Origin: Temnothorax longispinosus
Taxonomy: Eukaryota > Arthropoda > Insecta > Hymenoptera > Formicidae
Direction: 5' to 3'
Assembly (NCBI RefSeq): GCF_030848805.1
Contig: NW_027270110.1
Span: 1 to 64,000, forward strand
Length of the DNA stretch: 64,000 bases
The notes under the pieces are model-generated. The model did no database searches, was not told where the DNA came from, and saw only the letters and a program-made list of their open reading frames with translations. The translations under genes were made by a program, and so were the position numbers. Shown in pieces: positions 44,315 through 56,357 of this stretch. Each line of letters starts with the position of its first letter. Position 1 is the first letter of the stretch.

Positions 44315-45730
44315 ATATCCGTACAGAATTACCTTTTTTTTAAAAAAAAGGTAAAAAAAGGCGAAAAGTACACGCATAGTAGTGTATATGCTGTTACCTC
44401 GAAAAAAAAGTGGTAGTATTATACATCGAAAAAACCTAAGTAATAAGTGGTAGACGTAATCTTTATATCTCGAAAAATCTCGAAAAAATCTAACCAGTAG
44501 TATCTTTATTTCCGAAAAATTATAATTCAAGTGATACACATCACAAAATTATGTTACCTTATCAAAAAGAAGAATCGCGCTTCAAGTGATCTATTACAAT
44601 TACAAAAGAGAAATGTTTAAATTACAGCGCCAATTACAGAGAGAACATATATATTGCCTCAAAAAATAATTGTTGCATCACTTTGAAAAATCTTTACATT
44701 GTGTCAATTAGAAAAGAATGTATGATAACAATTTTATAAAATTAAAAAATTTTATTTAAATTTAACAAGGGAATACAAGATATTTAAATACAAAATTTAC
44801 ATGTGTATTTTTAGTGGTCACAAAGAATTACAGAGGTAACAGTACAAATAAAAATATTTTATTAAAATACATAAATTTTTCTTGTCAAAAAACTTGGCGC
44901 TGCTAGACCTCGAAATTTTAAATAAATAAATAAATTTATCCTCTACTTAATTATAAGCCGCATTATCCGCCGTCCGCGTCGTCACGCACACCCATATCAC
45001 TCACTCGCACATCCACGCTGATAATCATTTAATATTACTCCCATCGCATTCTTTTCTGAATTATTTTTATTTATTGTTGTCCTTATTTATTTAAAATTTC
45101 GAGGTCTAGCAGCGCCAAGTTTTTTTACAAGAAAAATTTATGCATTTTAATAAAATATATTTATTTTGTACTGTTACCTCTGTAATTCTTTGTGACCACT
45201 AAAAAATACACATGTAAATTTTGTATTTAAATATCTTGTATCTCTTTGTTAAATTTAAATAAAATTTTTTAATCTTATAAAATTGTTATCATACATTATT
45301 TTCTAATTGACACAATGTAAAGATTTTTCAAAGTAGTGCAACAATTATTTTTTGAGGCAATATATATGTTCTCTCTGTAATTAACGCTGTAATTTAAAGA
45401 GATATCATTTCTCTTTTGTAATTGTAATAGATCACTTGAAGCGCGACTCTTCTTTTTGATAAGGTAACATAATTTTGTGATGTGTATCACTTGGGTTATA
45501 ATTTTTCGGAAATAAAGATACTACTGGTTAGATTTTTTCGAGATTTTTCGAGATATAAAGATTACGTCTATCACTTGTTACTTAGGTTTTTTTTATGTAT
45601 AATACTACCACTTTCTTTTTTTTCGAGGTAACAACATAACAGGGTAACAACATAATACATATACACTACTATACGTGTACTTGGCGCCTTCTTTTACCTT
45701 TTTTTTAAAAAGGTAATTTTGTACGGATAT
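44315..45730. mobile_element. Large foldback, ~600-bp arms
   Basis: Begins ATATCCGTACAGAATTACCT and ends AGGTAATTTTGTACGGATAT. The arms 44315-44925 and 45105-45730 match almost base for base in reverse, including AAAAACTTGGCGCTGCTAGA. A ~180-bp GC-richer centre (44930-45100) is unique. The terminal block with GTACACG and GGTAA is shared with the element at 857-4345. Beyond the right arm TTTTTGTAGTGTTA matches the inverse of TAACACTACAAAA at 854, so true ends may be CACTACAAAA-type. No ORF. Confidence 0.8.
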
Positions 45731-45750
45731 CACGCCTTTTTGTAGTGTTA

Positions 45751-47095
45751 CGCATCTTAATCTTATGAACAATATATCTTATAATCTATAAATAGTATAT
45801 ACAAGGTATGAAGCTAAAAGTGTTACGGACTATTATTTCTAAAGAAAACAACAATTTAATATTTTGCTTAGTTTTTTAAAAATAATAATCTGTAACCCTT
45901 TTAGTTGTACACCTTGTATATATTTTTAATTTTAACATAAAACATAATCGCAATATAGCATGATTAATGTTAATAAGTTGTTAACTGTAAAATTTTTTAT
46001 TTATTTTTATTCGCGTGTTTTACTGAATGTTGTTCGCAACTGTATATGTTCAGGTATCGATATTTTTGATAATTACAGATGGACACCTGTAACACGTGTC
46101 TGAAATTTACCTGATTTGTTTATTCTTTTATTCCCTCCAACTAATCGCAAATTAATTCTATTTGATGAAAGCAATTCTGTTAAATTTCTCATACATAACG
46201 CATCGTTTATAATTTTTATTAATTATAAATATTAAATAGTACGATATATATATATATTCGTACTCACATCCTTGAAAATTATTTCGGGAATTCGAGCGAA
46301 TGTCACAACTAGGTAAAATTATCTTTCATATTTTAACAGTTGAGTAGGAACATATTTGAGTTGGCGAAAAATGATTCTCTGAAACCGCACGTGTGTGTAA
46401 ATAATTCAGTAAAAAATATATAATCTTTTTTTCAAAATACATATGCACACTACGTACCAAAAATATAATATGATAACGTAGTTTTTGCTATTCAATTGAT
46501 TGAATTTCAGAAAAGAAAAAGATTTAAAAGTATATAACTATGTCAGTCAATAAAGAAACATAGACGCAAATTGAATCATATATATTTAATTGCCTGCTCA
46601 TTAAATATAAAGTGCAAACACATATAGAAATTGTATATTTTTCTATATTTAAATGCAATAAGAAGAAATAATTAAACAAGTATCCTTGCATAGGAATATT
46701 ATGCATAATTTTTACAAAACATATTTGAGATTTGCGCAATTGAGATATATAATAAAATTAATAACGATTCTATAAATCTTAGGTATATGTTAATAATACG
46801 ACATGATCTTTTTAATCATGAAACTTACAAACTAACGGAAAAAGATTCGTATCCTAAATGCCAATAATTTTTCTAATGTAACAATAATACTGAAAATATA
46901 TGGATAGAAATATATATAATAAATAATAACATAATTAATGATATACAAGAGCTTTTGTCGCGCATATCGATTTTCAATAATGGATATTATAACAAATACG
47001 TTTTACGTTCATTCGAAAACAAATTATGTGTACAAATAATAAAAATTGTATGACTGAAAATTATGTGTATACACATAATAAAAATGCGGAATTAT
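45751..47095. other. AT-rich spacer, no gene seen
   Basis: Only short motifless ORFs. ATTATGTGTATACACATAAT near 47062 is a palindrome just before a tandem array. Confidence 0.4.
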
Positions 47096-47262
47096 TTTTC
47101 AGACATAATTTTAATTCATCCAATTTTTATTATGTCAAGACATAATTTTAATTCATCCAATTTTTATTATGTCTAGACATAATTTTAATTCGTCCAATTT
47201 TATTATGCCTGGACATAATTTTAATTCAGCAAATTTTTATTATGTCATGACAATTTTAATTC
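47096..47262. repeat. ~37-bp tandem array
   Basis: Four to five units of GACATAATTTTAATTCATCC / AATTTTTATTATGTC. Each unit is itself an imperfect inverted repeat (GACATAAT..ATTATGTC). It leads directly into the foldback at 47263. Confidence 0.8.
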
Positions 47263-48649
47263 TGCCGCTAAGGAATTTTTAAGTCAATTTTATGAATCAA
47301 GCTTGAATTCGATGTCTAGGTGTCCCAGGTTGCCGATGACGAGGTCCACATAGTGCGCTTCATAGTTTTCGGTATCCAGGTGTATTAATACCTTGAATTC
47401 GATGTCCACGTGTTCCAGGTTGCCGATGACGGGTTCCAGATAGTGCGCTCTATAGTTTTCGGTATCCAGGTGTAATAATACGTTGAATTTGATGTCTAGG
47501 TGTCCCACGTTGCCAATAACGAGGTCCACATAATGCGCTCCGTAGTTTTTGGTGTCTACGTGTATTAATACCTCGAATTCGATATCTACGTGTCCTATAT
47601 TCAGATTTAAAGTTATTAATACACCTAGACATCAAAAACTACGAAGCGCACTATGTGGACCTTGTCATCGGCAACCTGGGACACGTAGACATCGAATTTG
47701 AGGTATTATACATTTAGACACCAAATGTAGGTATTTGGGTACCGCAGGAGGTCGATTATGCCTCCGGGTGTCGGCCTACTACCGACGTCTGGACGAGAGG
47801 TATCGAGGAATAATTACACACTCGATTACTGCTGATAATATAATGCTTTATTGTATACCACGCAACTGCCACGAGAGTCAGTACAATTCTAACGGTCTTC
47901 GAGACTCAGTTCTGCCAACCTCGTAACTCTCCACCTCTCTTGCTAGCGCAGGAGAGGGGGCTGACCAATCAGAAGGGAGACAGATATGCTGCTCCCTACA
48001 CAAAAACTACGGAGCGCGCTATCTGGACCTCGTCATCAGCAACCTGGGACACCTAGACATCAATTTCAAGGTATTAATACACGTAGACACCGAAAACTAC
48101 GAAGCGCACTATGTGGACCTTGTCATCGGCAACCTTGGACACCTAGACATCGAATTCAAGGTATTAATACACGTAGACACCGAAAACTACGGAGCTCACT
48201 ATCTAGACATCGTCATCGGCAACCTGGAATACGTAGACATCGCATTCAACGTATTATTACACCTGGACACCGAAAACTACGAAGCGCACTATGTGGACCT
48301 CGTCATCGGCAACCTGGGACACCTAGACATCGAATTCAACGTACGATTACACCTGGACACCGAAAACTATGAAGCGCACTATCTGGATCCTGTCATCGGC
48401 AACCTGGGACACGTGGACATCGACTTCAAGGTATTAATACACGTAGACACCGAAAACTACGGAGCGCACTATGTGGACCTTGTCATCGGCAACCTGGGAC
48501 ACGTAAACATCGAATTCAACGTATTATTACACCTGGACACCGAAAACTATGAAGCGCACTATCTGGACCTCGTCATCGGCAACCTGAGATACCTAGACAT
48601 CGAATTCAAGCTTGATTCATAAGAATCGACTTAAAAATTCCCTAGCGGC
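47263..48649. mobile_element. Foldback made of 90-bp codon-periodic repeats
   Basis: Left end GCCGCTAAGGAATTTTTAAG; right end CTTAAAAATTCCCTAGCGGC. The arms are arrays of a 90-bp unit: about three in the minus orientation (47287-47600) and about seven in plus (47612-48620). Read outward from the centre each unit encodes a 30-residue repeat, LVIGNLGHLDIEFKVLIHVD then TENYGAHYVD, and both arms end DIEFKLDS-stop. The longest frame is 48113-48622. A solo LTR interrupts the plus array. Whether the frame is used as protein or is just a 3n-length satellite cannot be told. Confidence 0.75.
47726..48000 (-). mobile_element. Solo LTR, 275 bp
   Basis: Ends TGTAGG and CCTACA (perfect 6-bp inverted), with CAAA duplicated at 47722-47725 and 48001-48004. 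Removing one CAAA restores the surrounding 90-bp unit (GACACCAAAAACTAC). On the minus strand it has a CCAAT-type box (ATTGG), then AATAAAGC as a likely polyadenylation signal. Confidence 0.8.
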
Positions 48650-48763
48650 ACTTTCTGCCAAAAGCGTAGAGAACTTTCTTTTCCGGCAGCGGTGGTAATA
48701 CGATGTAAGGATACGAAATCTCTCCAGATAAAAACATGAAGCAATTGACTCAATATATATTAT

Positions 48764-50115
48764 ACTAGCTGGTTACCCGGGCTTCGCCCGGGAGTCGTTT
48801 TTCTTGAAACGACTTCATTTGTGTTTCAATATCCTTATTGTGGACAAACATAAGGAGTGTGTCGGTTGATTTAAAGACGGTAGTTTAACTTTCCTGCATG
48901 AATAACACATTCTAGGTGCTTAAGTTTTAAACTTTTTTACTTGACAATGATCACATATTACATCCATTTGTCCAATTATTACACTCGGATGAAATTGATA
49001 TTCGTAATTTAAATTATAACTAAATGCCTCTAATTTCTAATCGGACCGCATAAATGTTTTCGTGGATTAAACATGTCGTAACCGGTCTTTTTCTACTAAA
49101 GTTTCACACTATTGAGTCAATTTCGCTTTTTCAATATTTCACTTACCGATCAGCGACATCATCCCTTAGTTTACCCGAACGTGTTTTCAGGAATTTTGAG
49201 ATTGCTCGTTCGCGATGTATACAGAACTTCGATATTTCACTTACCGATTACCGATTTACCGATTTTATTCCTTGGTTTTTTAATTGAAAAAATCGAGGTT
49301 CTGTGTACATCGCGAGCGAGCAGTCTCAAAATTCCCGAAAAAAACGCCTGGGTAAACAATACTCAATTCTCAATCCTCAATATTTAATATAAAATTTAGA
49401 AATATCAGTATCCGTTATTAAATCCCGATATATAACTTACACAATTTTGAAGCAAAAATCGGCAACCTTTTTACCGATTCTCGCTAAATTCAATATAATA
49501 ATATTCTATCCATAAAAAAAAATTTAGCTCGAAATCTCAAAATTTGCAAAAATCAGAACAATTACGTAGATTTTTTTTAGACAGAAATTGGTAACCCTTT
49601 TATTAGGAAATTCTACCCCTGTTTTATATACAATTATTAAGATTCGGTCAATTATTTCCCGAAAAATTGGAAAAATTTCGGATACCGGTTCCAATAAAGA
49701 TCGGTAAAGAAAAACTATACAGTTTATAGCACTCCCCGGGAAATTCTACCCTTGTTTTATATACAATTCTTTAAGATTCGGTCAATTATTTCCCGAAAAA
49801 TTGGAAAAATTTCGGATACCGGTTCCAAAAAAGATCGGCAACGAAAATTATACACTTCATATGACTCCCCAGAAAATTCTACCCCTGTTTCATATATAAT
49901 TCTTTGAGGTTCCATCAATTATTTCCCAAAAAATTGAAAAAAATTAGAAAAACTGGTTTCCAGAAGATCGGTAACGAAAAACTATACACCCTATAGCACT
50001 CCCCAGAAAATTCTACCCCTACTTCATATACAATACTTTCAAAATCGGTCCAATAGTTTCTAAGATTACTCCGAACAACAGTACAAACTTTTCCCCTTTA
50101 TATAATAGTAGAGAT
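48764..50115 (+). repeat. Dispersed repeat with ~110-bp unit array, copy 2
   Basis: Opens ACTAGCTGGTTACCCGGGCT followed by TCGCCCGGGAG, a perfect CCCGGGC/GCCCGGG hairpin. The array at 49600-50050 has about four units with CCCGGGAAATTCTACCC, TTAAGATTCGGTCAATTATT and AAGATCGGTAA. Ends near TATATAATAGTAGAGATAAG. The single-copy 5' part (48800-49560) has short frames without known domains. Same family as 40957-42869. Confidence 0.7.
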
Positions 50116-51300
50116 AAGTATATACCTAATTTACCTAAATAGAAATCTTTCTCCTGACCGATAAGTCTATCGACCTAATTTCGAAATACGCGCGCGATAT
50201 CGAAACTGGCGATACCTGCGCCGCCAGCCAGCGTCAAAAAAGTGAAAGTGACGTTTCTCTGATAATCATAATAATATTGAGATGAGAGCGGTCGACGTAG
50301 ACGACGACGACGACGACGACGATGACGATCTTAATAAAAAATTTTCACATTTGGACTTTGCGTCGCAATATCTCCGCTCGTAGGGCACGTAGCGGAATAT
50401 TATAAAAGACCCCCCCCTCCCCCTAATTGGACCCCAAGCTGTCGATCAAGCCTACTTAGAACTTGATCCGTTCACTCGTTATCGAGATCTCAACATCTCG
50501 AGTACTCGCAACCCGTCGCGTCGCGTAAAAGAGTCATGGTCGGTCTCGCTCCGCGTGTACTTGGCGCGAGACACTACCGTGTCTCTTGATCTCGCCGCTT
50601 ATATGTCCCTTTTCATACTTAAAAATAAAATGAAATATATTTTATATATAAAAGATATTAAGAGTTAAAGAAATAAAGAACAGAAAGAAGTAAAAATGAT
50701 AAATGATAATAGAAATCCACTCTTGGCCAACATGTACGTCTTTTTTTAAGTTACGTTATTAATTTTTGAAAAATAACTTATTGACAGTACATAAAGAAAT
50801 TAATTAAAATTAAATTAAATGTTATGTTTCTCATAATTACTAATGAACTATAATGTTAAATTAGGATACTTCGCAATATTATTAGATGATTAGACTGGTG
50901 TGTGTAGACTCTCTTTCCACATGTTATCAAAATTTAATGTGGAAAAATTATTTTTTTTTTAATAGTAAAATCATGATATAATGCAAGCTATTCTTCCTTT
51001 AAGGTTATTGGGCCATCAGAGCATGTCAAAGAAAAAAATCTGAATTAAAAATATATTATAAAGAAAACCTAAATACACTTAAATTTGCAATTTTGAGAAG
51101 ATCTGACGTCTAGTTCTTGAGATATTAAATCTCAAAGTTGGCATTTTTAACATACATAGGTTTTACGGGAAATTGTACCGAAAACATACATTTTTCGAGG
51201 ATTTCACTCACTGTCTGTAAAGAAACAAGTTCAAAAAAACTGAAAATAACATTATTTGATTCTTCTAGTACTTGTTAAGTATAAGACAAAACGACGTTGA
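50116..51300. other. Spacer with (GAC)n, no gene seen
   Basis: A GAC/ACG trinucleotide tract at 50298-50325 and a moderately GC-rich block to about 50600 (CGTCGCGTCGCG, CTTGGCGCGAGACAC). No ORF or RNA motif. Confidence 0.4.
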
Positions 51301-51307
51301 CGTGTAA

Positions 51308-51690
51308 TAAGGCCAATAGCCCAGTCAAATTAGATTATTTTTGGGCGTTTGAATGAAAAAATTGCCGGCAAGCTGGAAATTGGTATACAGGTTCATTTTA
51401 GTGTTCTTATAAACACACTAAAAGTCCCCATACATAGAGCGTGAGCCAGCTGCGCCATTTTAAAAAAAAGAGTACAAAAATAGGTTTTTTACAAATAACT
51501 CAAAAATTATTAGTTTCACGGGAAAGAACATTCAGAGCGAAAATGTAGCTGATAAAATTCCTCGTAATTTGGTTTTTTGTAGAACTTCGTACGACCATTA
51601 GTTCCCAAGATAGATTTTTTTGAAGCATCGGGCAAATGAGGAAAGAGTTGTTTCTTCGAGTGTTTTTTCAAAATATCTCAGTTCTGGCTG
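51308..51690. repeat. Diverged arm related to the element at 61527
   Basis: AATAGCCCAGTCAAATTAGA, ACAGGTTCATTTTAGTGTTC, AAAAGTCCCCA, AAATAACTC..AAATTATTAGTTTCACGG and TTCGTACGACCA are collinear with 61527-61810. No inverted partner was located nearby. Old one-armed copy. Confidence 0.5.
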
Positions 51691-52474
51691 TCCGAAAGTA
51701 AAAAATGCATACAATAAAAGTGAAAGATAATTAAATTACCTACAAAATGCATTATTTATTTTATACCGCGCGACTAATATTTCTAGAAATATTATGGTTT
51801 AAATGAAATTTTGACTTTTGGAAATTGTGAGAATAAATATTTCCTCGCAATATAAGTCGGAAATGGGTAATCCTACGTAAAAAATTGTTAAAATCAAGTA
51901 GAAAGGTTATTAAATTTTCATTATTTTGGTTTTTGATCGATTTGCATACGACTAATAGTATTTTTGATATCCGTAAAAGAAACGGTTTTTAGGTACACTT
52001 CTCAAAATGGCGGACTTTCGAGTTATCTTTTTTAAAAAATTACACATGTTTCTTGAAGTTATTAAATTATCTTTAACATGATTTTTTATTTGACTTTCTG
52101 TGATGAATACTTCCAGAGATATAGTCTTTTAAATATTTGTTTATGTTAAAAATTTTTTAATAATTTATAGTTTTTTTTTACAAAACATGACATAAAATTA
52201 CTTTAGAAAAAATAATATCGACATTTTTTCAAAAGTTTATATGCATATGTATGTGATCCTGCAGTGGAACCGGTTTTGAAATGAAAGTTTTTAAAAAATT
52301 GTCATTTCAATTATGCCTTTCTTAAGAATTTTCGTAAAAAAATGGAGTTTGCCACACTTTTTTGTAATTTTCTCAGTTTCTATGAGAGATACGTACAAAA
52401 TGCCTCAGACCAAATTTGAAGCTTATAAAATTTCCTGAAAAACAGTATATTCGGTATTAATATGTGTTAATAAA

Positions 52475-52548
52475 CAATTGTCTTTTAAAATTGAATTCAT
52501 ATATAAATTCTTGTTTTCATTCACGCTTTGCAATTTTAAAAGACAATT
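52475..52548. repeat. Stem-loop CAATTGTCTTTTAAAATTG
   Basis: CAATTGTCTTTTAAAATTG pairs perfectly with CAATTTTAAAAGACAATTG across a 36-bp loop. Confidence 0.75.
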
Positions 52549-52779
52549 GTTGTACATACAGAAAGATTACGCATATCGTAATATTCAATTTCAAGTGCAT
52601 CGTATTTATCAGTTCGCCGCAATTAAAATCCAAAGTCGTATTGTATTTTCAATGCTTTGTTTGCTGCAAATAAATTCATATACAAATGTTCTCATTTTCT
52701 CATTTTTAATCAAAAATATGTATTATTACCTTCCAAAAAATCTTAAACGGGTATTTAATATTCAATGTTATGTGTCCTA

Positions 52780-53307
52780 TTAAGGGGATCCTAAAGTGAA
52801 GGCTGAACTTCCTCGACGTCGGTAATGTCAACATTTCTAATTCTGTTTTTTTGTCATATATCTATATCTGTCCTTGTCTAACGAGAGGCATCTGTCTTTG
52901 TTCGATTACTGCGCCATCTCTTGCCACACGCATATTGCTTATCCTGTCAACCTGAATGTGCTTTTGCACATATAAAAGTTATATAAAGTAATCCTTTTTT
53001 CTAGGTTTTCAATCTTAGATCTAATTGCACGATATTGTTCTTAAATGTTGTCCCTAGATCATGCCGGTCTAATTTTGTGGATATTTATCGTGGAATTTTT
53101 GTACAAAGCAAATATTGTCGTTACGTATACCAAAAATTAACAAAAATATTAATTTTTTTTCGTTTTCGATATAAATTTGACCACCATGACCTAGATTTTG
53201 ATGCGTACTTTAATTCTAGACAAGAATTTTGCATTTCTATAAAGTCAATTAAAAGATTAGTGCTAAGAAAAAAGCCGGTATTACAGACGGCTTTAGGATC
53301 CCCTTAA
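52780..53307. mobile_element. TTAA-flanked MITE, copy of window-start family
   Basis: TTAAGGGGATCCTAAAG (52780-52796) and CTTTAGGATCCCCTTAA (53291-53307) are a perfect 17-bp inverted pair including TTAA on both sides. The right half (53140-53280) matches 160-310, including ACCATGACCTAGATTTTGAT. The left half differs, so this copy is not a simple hairpin. Confidence 0.85.
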
Positions 53308-53735
53308 ACAATAAGACATCAACTGTTATAAGACAAAGTGTGAGAACGCAGGCATCTGCGCCGCGAAGTGGTGCGCAGATACCTGCGCACCTAATTGGTC
53401 CATGGTGGCGTGCGAGTTAATCTGCAAGTGCGTGGCGCGCGTCGTAGACGCACACGGTCGTACTTCGTATAGTACTGCAGAGAAAGATTAGATAGATTCG
53501 AGTTTTGTTTGTTATCGCCGACAGCTGGTTGTTCAGGTTGTTGTGTTAGAGGTTAGAGTCACAGCCGAGTCCCGAATCCGGGCCCGTATTCTGGTTCCTG
53601 CTACCGACTTTCGATTCGCCGAAGCAGTGATACACGTTGAATAAAATATTTGTGAAGTGTGTACACAGTGAATAAGTCGAAGATATAACTATAAGGAATA
53701 ACAATTGGCAAGTAACTAATAATTTATTTGGAATA
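53308..53735 (+). other. Possible promoter/5' UTR of zinc-finger gene
   Basis: GC-rich text with CGCAGATACCTGCGCAC and its near inverse GGCATCTGCGCC, leading to an AT-rich leader and the ATG at 53736. It could equally be part of an LTR. No TATA box stands out. Confidence 0.25.
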
Positions 53736-54074
53736 ATGAAAACCGATCACGTTAACATAAAGCTAGTACGTAGAATCCACGTAGAACATAACCTTTTCGT
53801 GCTGGCGAGCGCCAACAATCGTTTTTATGTAAATATTAGTCCTTCTGTCATCTACAAGTGCCTCTTAGACGATTATACTATTATTTTTGTATATAGTAAT
53901 TTATATTTTGAGATATTTCGTCAACGAGAAATTGGACTGCTGGACTCGTGTGATTTTTGCCAGCATCATGGTTCCACATGTCCAGCGATCCAAATTTTCG
54001 TGGAAGAAATATTTCAAAATATTTCAAATTCCACAAGTTACATGGCTGAGATAAGTTGTCTGAAAAAATTATAA
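53736..54074 (+). CDS. 112-aa ORF, unrecognised
   Basis: ATG-started frame with DSCDFCQHHGSTCPAIQIF near residue 70, a Cys/His cluster without a familiar spacing. It lies just upstream of the zinc-finger region and may be its first exon or an unrelated frame. The region also shows inverted self-similarity (AATATTTCAAAATATTTC; ACAAGTTACATGG near TTGTCTG). No function is proposed. Confidence 0.3.
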   Translation: MKTDHVNIKLVRRIHVEHNLFVLASANNRFYVNISPSVIYKCLLDDYTIIFVYSNLYFEIFRQREIGLLDSCDFCQHHGSTCPAIQIFVEEIFQNISNSTSYMAEISCLKKL

Positions 54075-54165
54075 CACCCTTTTTCACATCGATATGTGTT
54101 ACTTCAAATTTCAAGCCAAAATAAATATATGTAAATTTGGGAAGAACATGAGCATCATTGTAGTT

Positions 54166-56340
54166 TTTTTTCAATTTTTTTCAGATAAAATGTATATATG
54201 TCAGTTTTGTGCCTACCAGTCCCAACAACTGGCATCGTATTTGAAGCATCGAAAATTGCATTTAAACATCACTCAAAACTTCCATTGTGGTTTTAATGGA
54301 TGTAAAAAGATGTTCCGCCTACAAGTGTCCTTACGATCTCATTTGTTGCAAACACATAAAGTTTTCAGAGGAGTAAAAACCGATAGTCCCTATACTTCTC
54401 GTACTGTGAATACAAAATTTATCTGTTTGATGCCCCTGTGCATAAAAGAATTCGACTCGTCTCGAGCGATTATTAAACATTTAAAATGTCATATTCGACA
54501 AAAAGAAAAAATTAAATGTCCTTTTAGAGACTGCAATAATGAATATGATATTTTGCATTCCTTTACCGGACATTTATCTAAGAAGCACAAGAATCTTCCT
54601 GCCGGTAATATACACAGCACCGAAATTCGACGGATCTATTCCTCTTGAACGTAGCACAATTGTTTTTAAAATTGGAATGCCAACTATTGGTGCCAGTGTC
54701 ATCACTTCACTGTTGTTTCGGGTACATTGAGTGCGCATGAACAAGGCCAGGAAACAGTCAAATCTAATTTGAAGACGCGCTTACGTGAAGAATGTATTTC
54801 ATCAGATCAAATAGATTCAATTGTTAATCAAGTATTTAGCAATGATCCTTTTCTTGCATCAACTAAAAAATTGAAGACAGACTACCAACGTAAACGATTT
54901 TACAAAAATCATTGTGCATTTGTAGAACCCGTTGAGATAGTACTAAGCACCGATCACAAGCAAAAAAAGTTTTTCCACTATATATGTTCCTATTCAAGAA
55001 ACTTTGAAAAAACTCTTTACAGATAAGTCTCTCAGCAATGAGCTCCGTCGTAATTGTGAAATTCGCGAACAAGATGTTCAGACAGATTTTACCGACGGAT
55101 CTGTATTCAAAGACTCTTTTTTTTTTAAACAAAATCCAAACGCGCTAAAATTGATTTTATATCAAGACGCAGTTGAAGTTGTAAATCCGATCGGTACTGC
55201 TGTTTATAAACATAAATTAATTGAAATCTACTTGAGCATCGGTAATCTTCCGGAACTGGTACGATCGCATGTGAATGCAATTAAACTTGTTGCACTTTGT
55301 AAGGAAAAGGATTTTAATTAAGAAAACAATAGAATCGGAAAAACTACAGATGTTTTCGGGGGAAATAATAAAAGGGTCACTTGTTTTTATCGCTGGCGAC
55401 AATCTTGGAAGCCATTCACTTGGTGGTTTTGTTGAAAATTTTACACTGAAAAAAAAAAATACTTAGATCCAAGAAATATTTTTTCACATAGTACCAATGG
55501 TTTATTTACTTAATATAATCACATATTTATTTAGAATTAGATATTTTTACTTAATTTAAATAAATTATTATTTTTACTTAATTTATGTATATTATTTTTA
55601 CTTAATTTAAGTAAAGATATCTAATTCTAAATAAATATGTGATTATATTATATTAGTAAATAAGCCATTGGTACTATGTGCCAAGTACTATGTGAAAAAA
55701 TATTTTCTTGGATCTAAGTATTTTTTTTTCAGTGTAGTATGGCGACGTATATCTGTCGATACTGTCTAGCTACTCGAGAAGAACTTCATAGTAATGACGT
55801 TCAGCCTATGATGTATACGAACGAAGAACGATTGAAAATTACAACGACGCGTTACAAAAAAAAGGAGAACAAAATCACCACCAGGCATAAAGTTCAATTC
55901 CAAGTTTAATGAATTGAGAAATTTTCATGTTTGTAATCCAGGATTGCCGCCTTGTCTCGGCCACGATTTGTTAGAAGGAGTTGTTGCATATGATTTGAAA
56001 ATTTACGTTGATATTTCATTCAAGAAGGATGGTTCTCATTATCATTTCTAAATAAACGTATTAAATCTTTTATTTATTCGCTACAAGAATGAGAGACAAG
56101 CCATGTCCAATTTCAAAACAAAAAAAGAGAATCATTGGTGGGGCGTGGCAGATTTTTATCTTCATCAAACTTTTCCCATTACTAGTGGAGGATAAAATTT
56201 ACGATGCTATGGATGATGTATGGCGGACTGTTCTTCTTCTTGGAGAAATAGTCGAAATAGTTTGTGCTCGTACGATCCACAAATCTTGTTTGTCATACTT
56301 AGAAGTGATTATAAGCAAATACATTGGTTTTTATTAGCAT
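54166..56340 (+). pseudogene. C2H2 zinc-finger gene of a multicopy family, decayed
   Basis: Collinear blocks in shifting frames. 54190-54648 has four C2H2-like fingers (YICQFCAYQ..H, FHCGFNGCKKMF..H, FICLMPLCIKEF..H, KCPFRDCNNEYD..H). 54727-55026 is Glu/Lys-rich. 55004-55321 has VYKHKLIEIYLSIGNLP. About 55360-55441 reads KGSLVFIAGDNLGSHSLGGF. 55738 onward resumes YICRYCLATREEL. 55945 gives LPPCLGHDLLEGVVAYDLKI and 56120 on GGAWQIF..DAMDDVWRTVLLLGEIVE. I recall such GDNLGSH / LPPCL.HDL proteins as multicopy uncharacterised genes in arthropods and cnidarians, probably transposon-derived; this is from memory. Frameshifts (e.g. near 54985), stops and a MITE insertion make it non-functional. Confidence 0.65.
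55444..55734. mobile_element. CACTG-ended hairpin MITE in the zinc-finger gene
   Basis: Starts CACTGAAAAAAAAAAATACT and ends AGTATTTTTTTTTCAGTG. The arms share TTAGATCCAAGAAATATTTT, CACATAGTACCAATGG and TAAATAAATATGTGATTA or complements. TA is duplicated at 55442-55443 and 55735-55736. Removing one TA plus the MITE rejoins the host frame as ENF-S-MATYICRYC, so the empty site is known from the reading frame. Confidence 0.85.
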
Positions 56341-56357
56341 AACCAATAAAGCGAATA

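Noticed and set aside
53881..54174. 97-aa minus-strand ORF opposite the zinc-finger gene
   Set aside because: Shadow frame; its similarity to the plus-strand ORF comes from local inverted symmetry.
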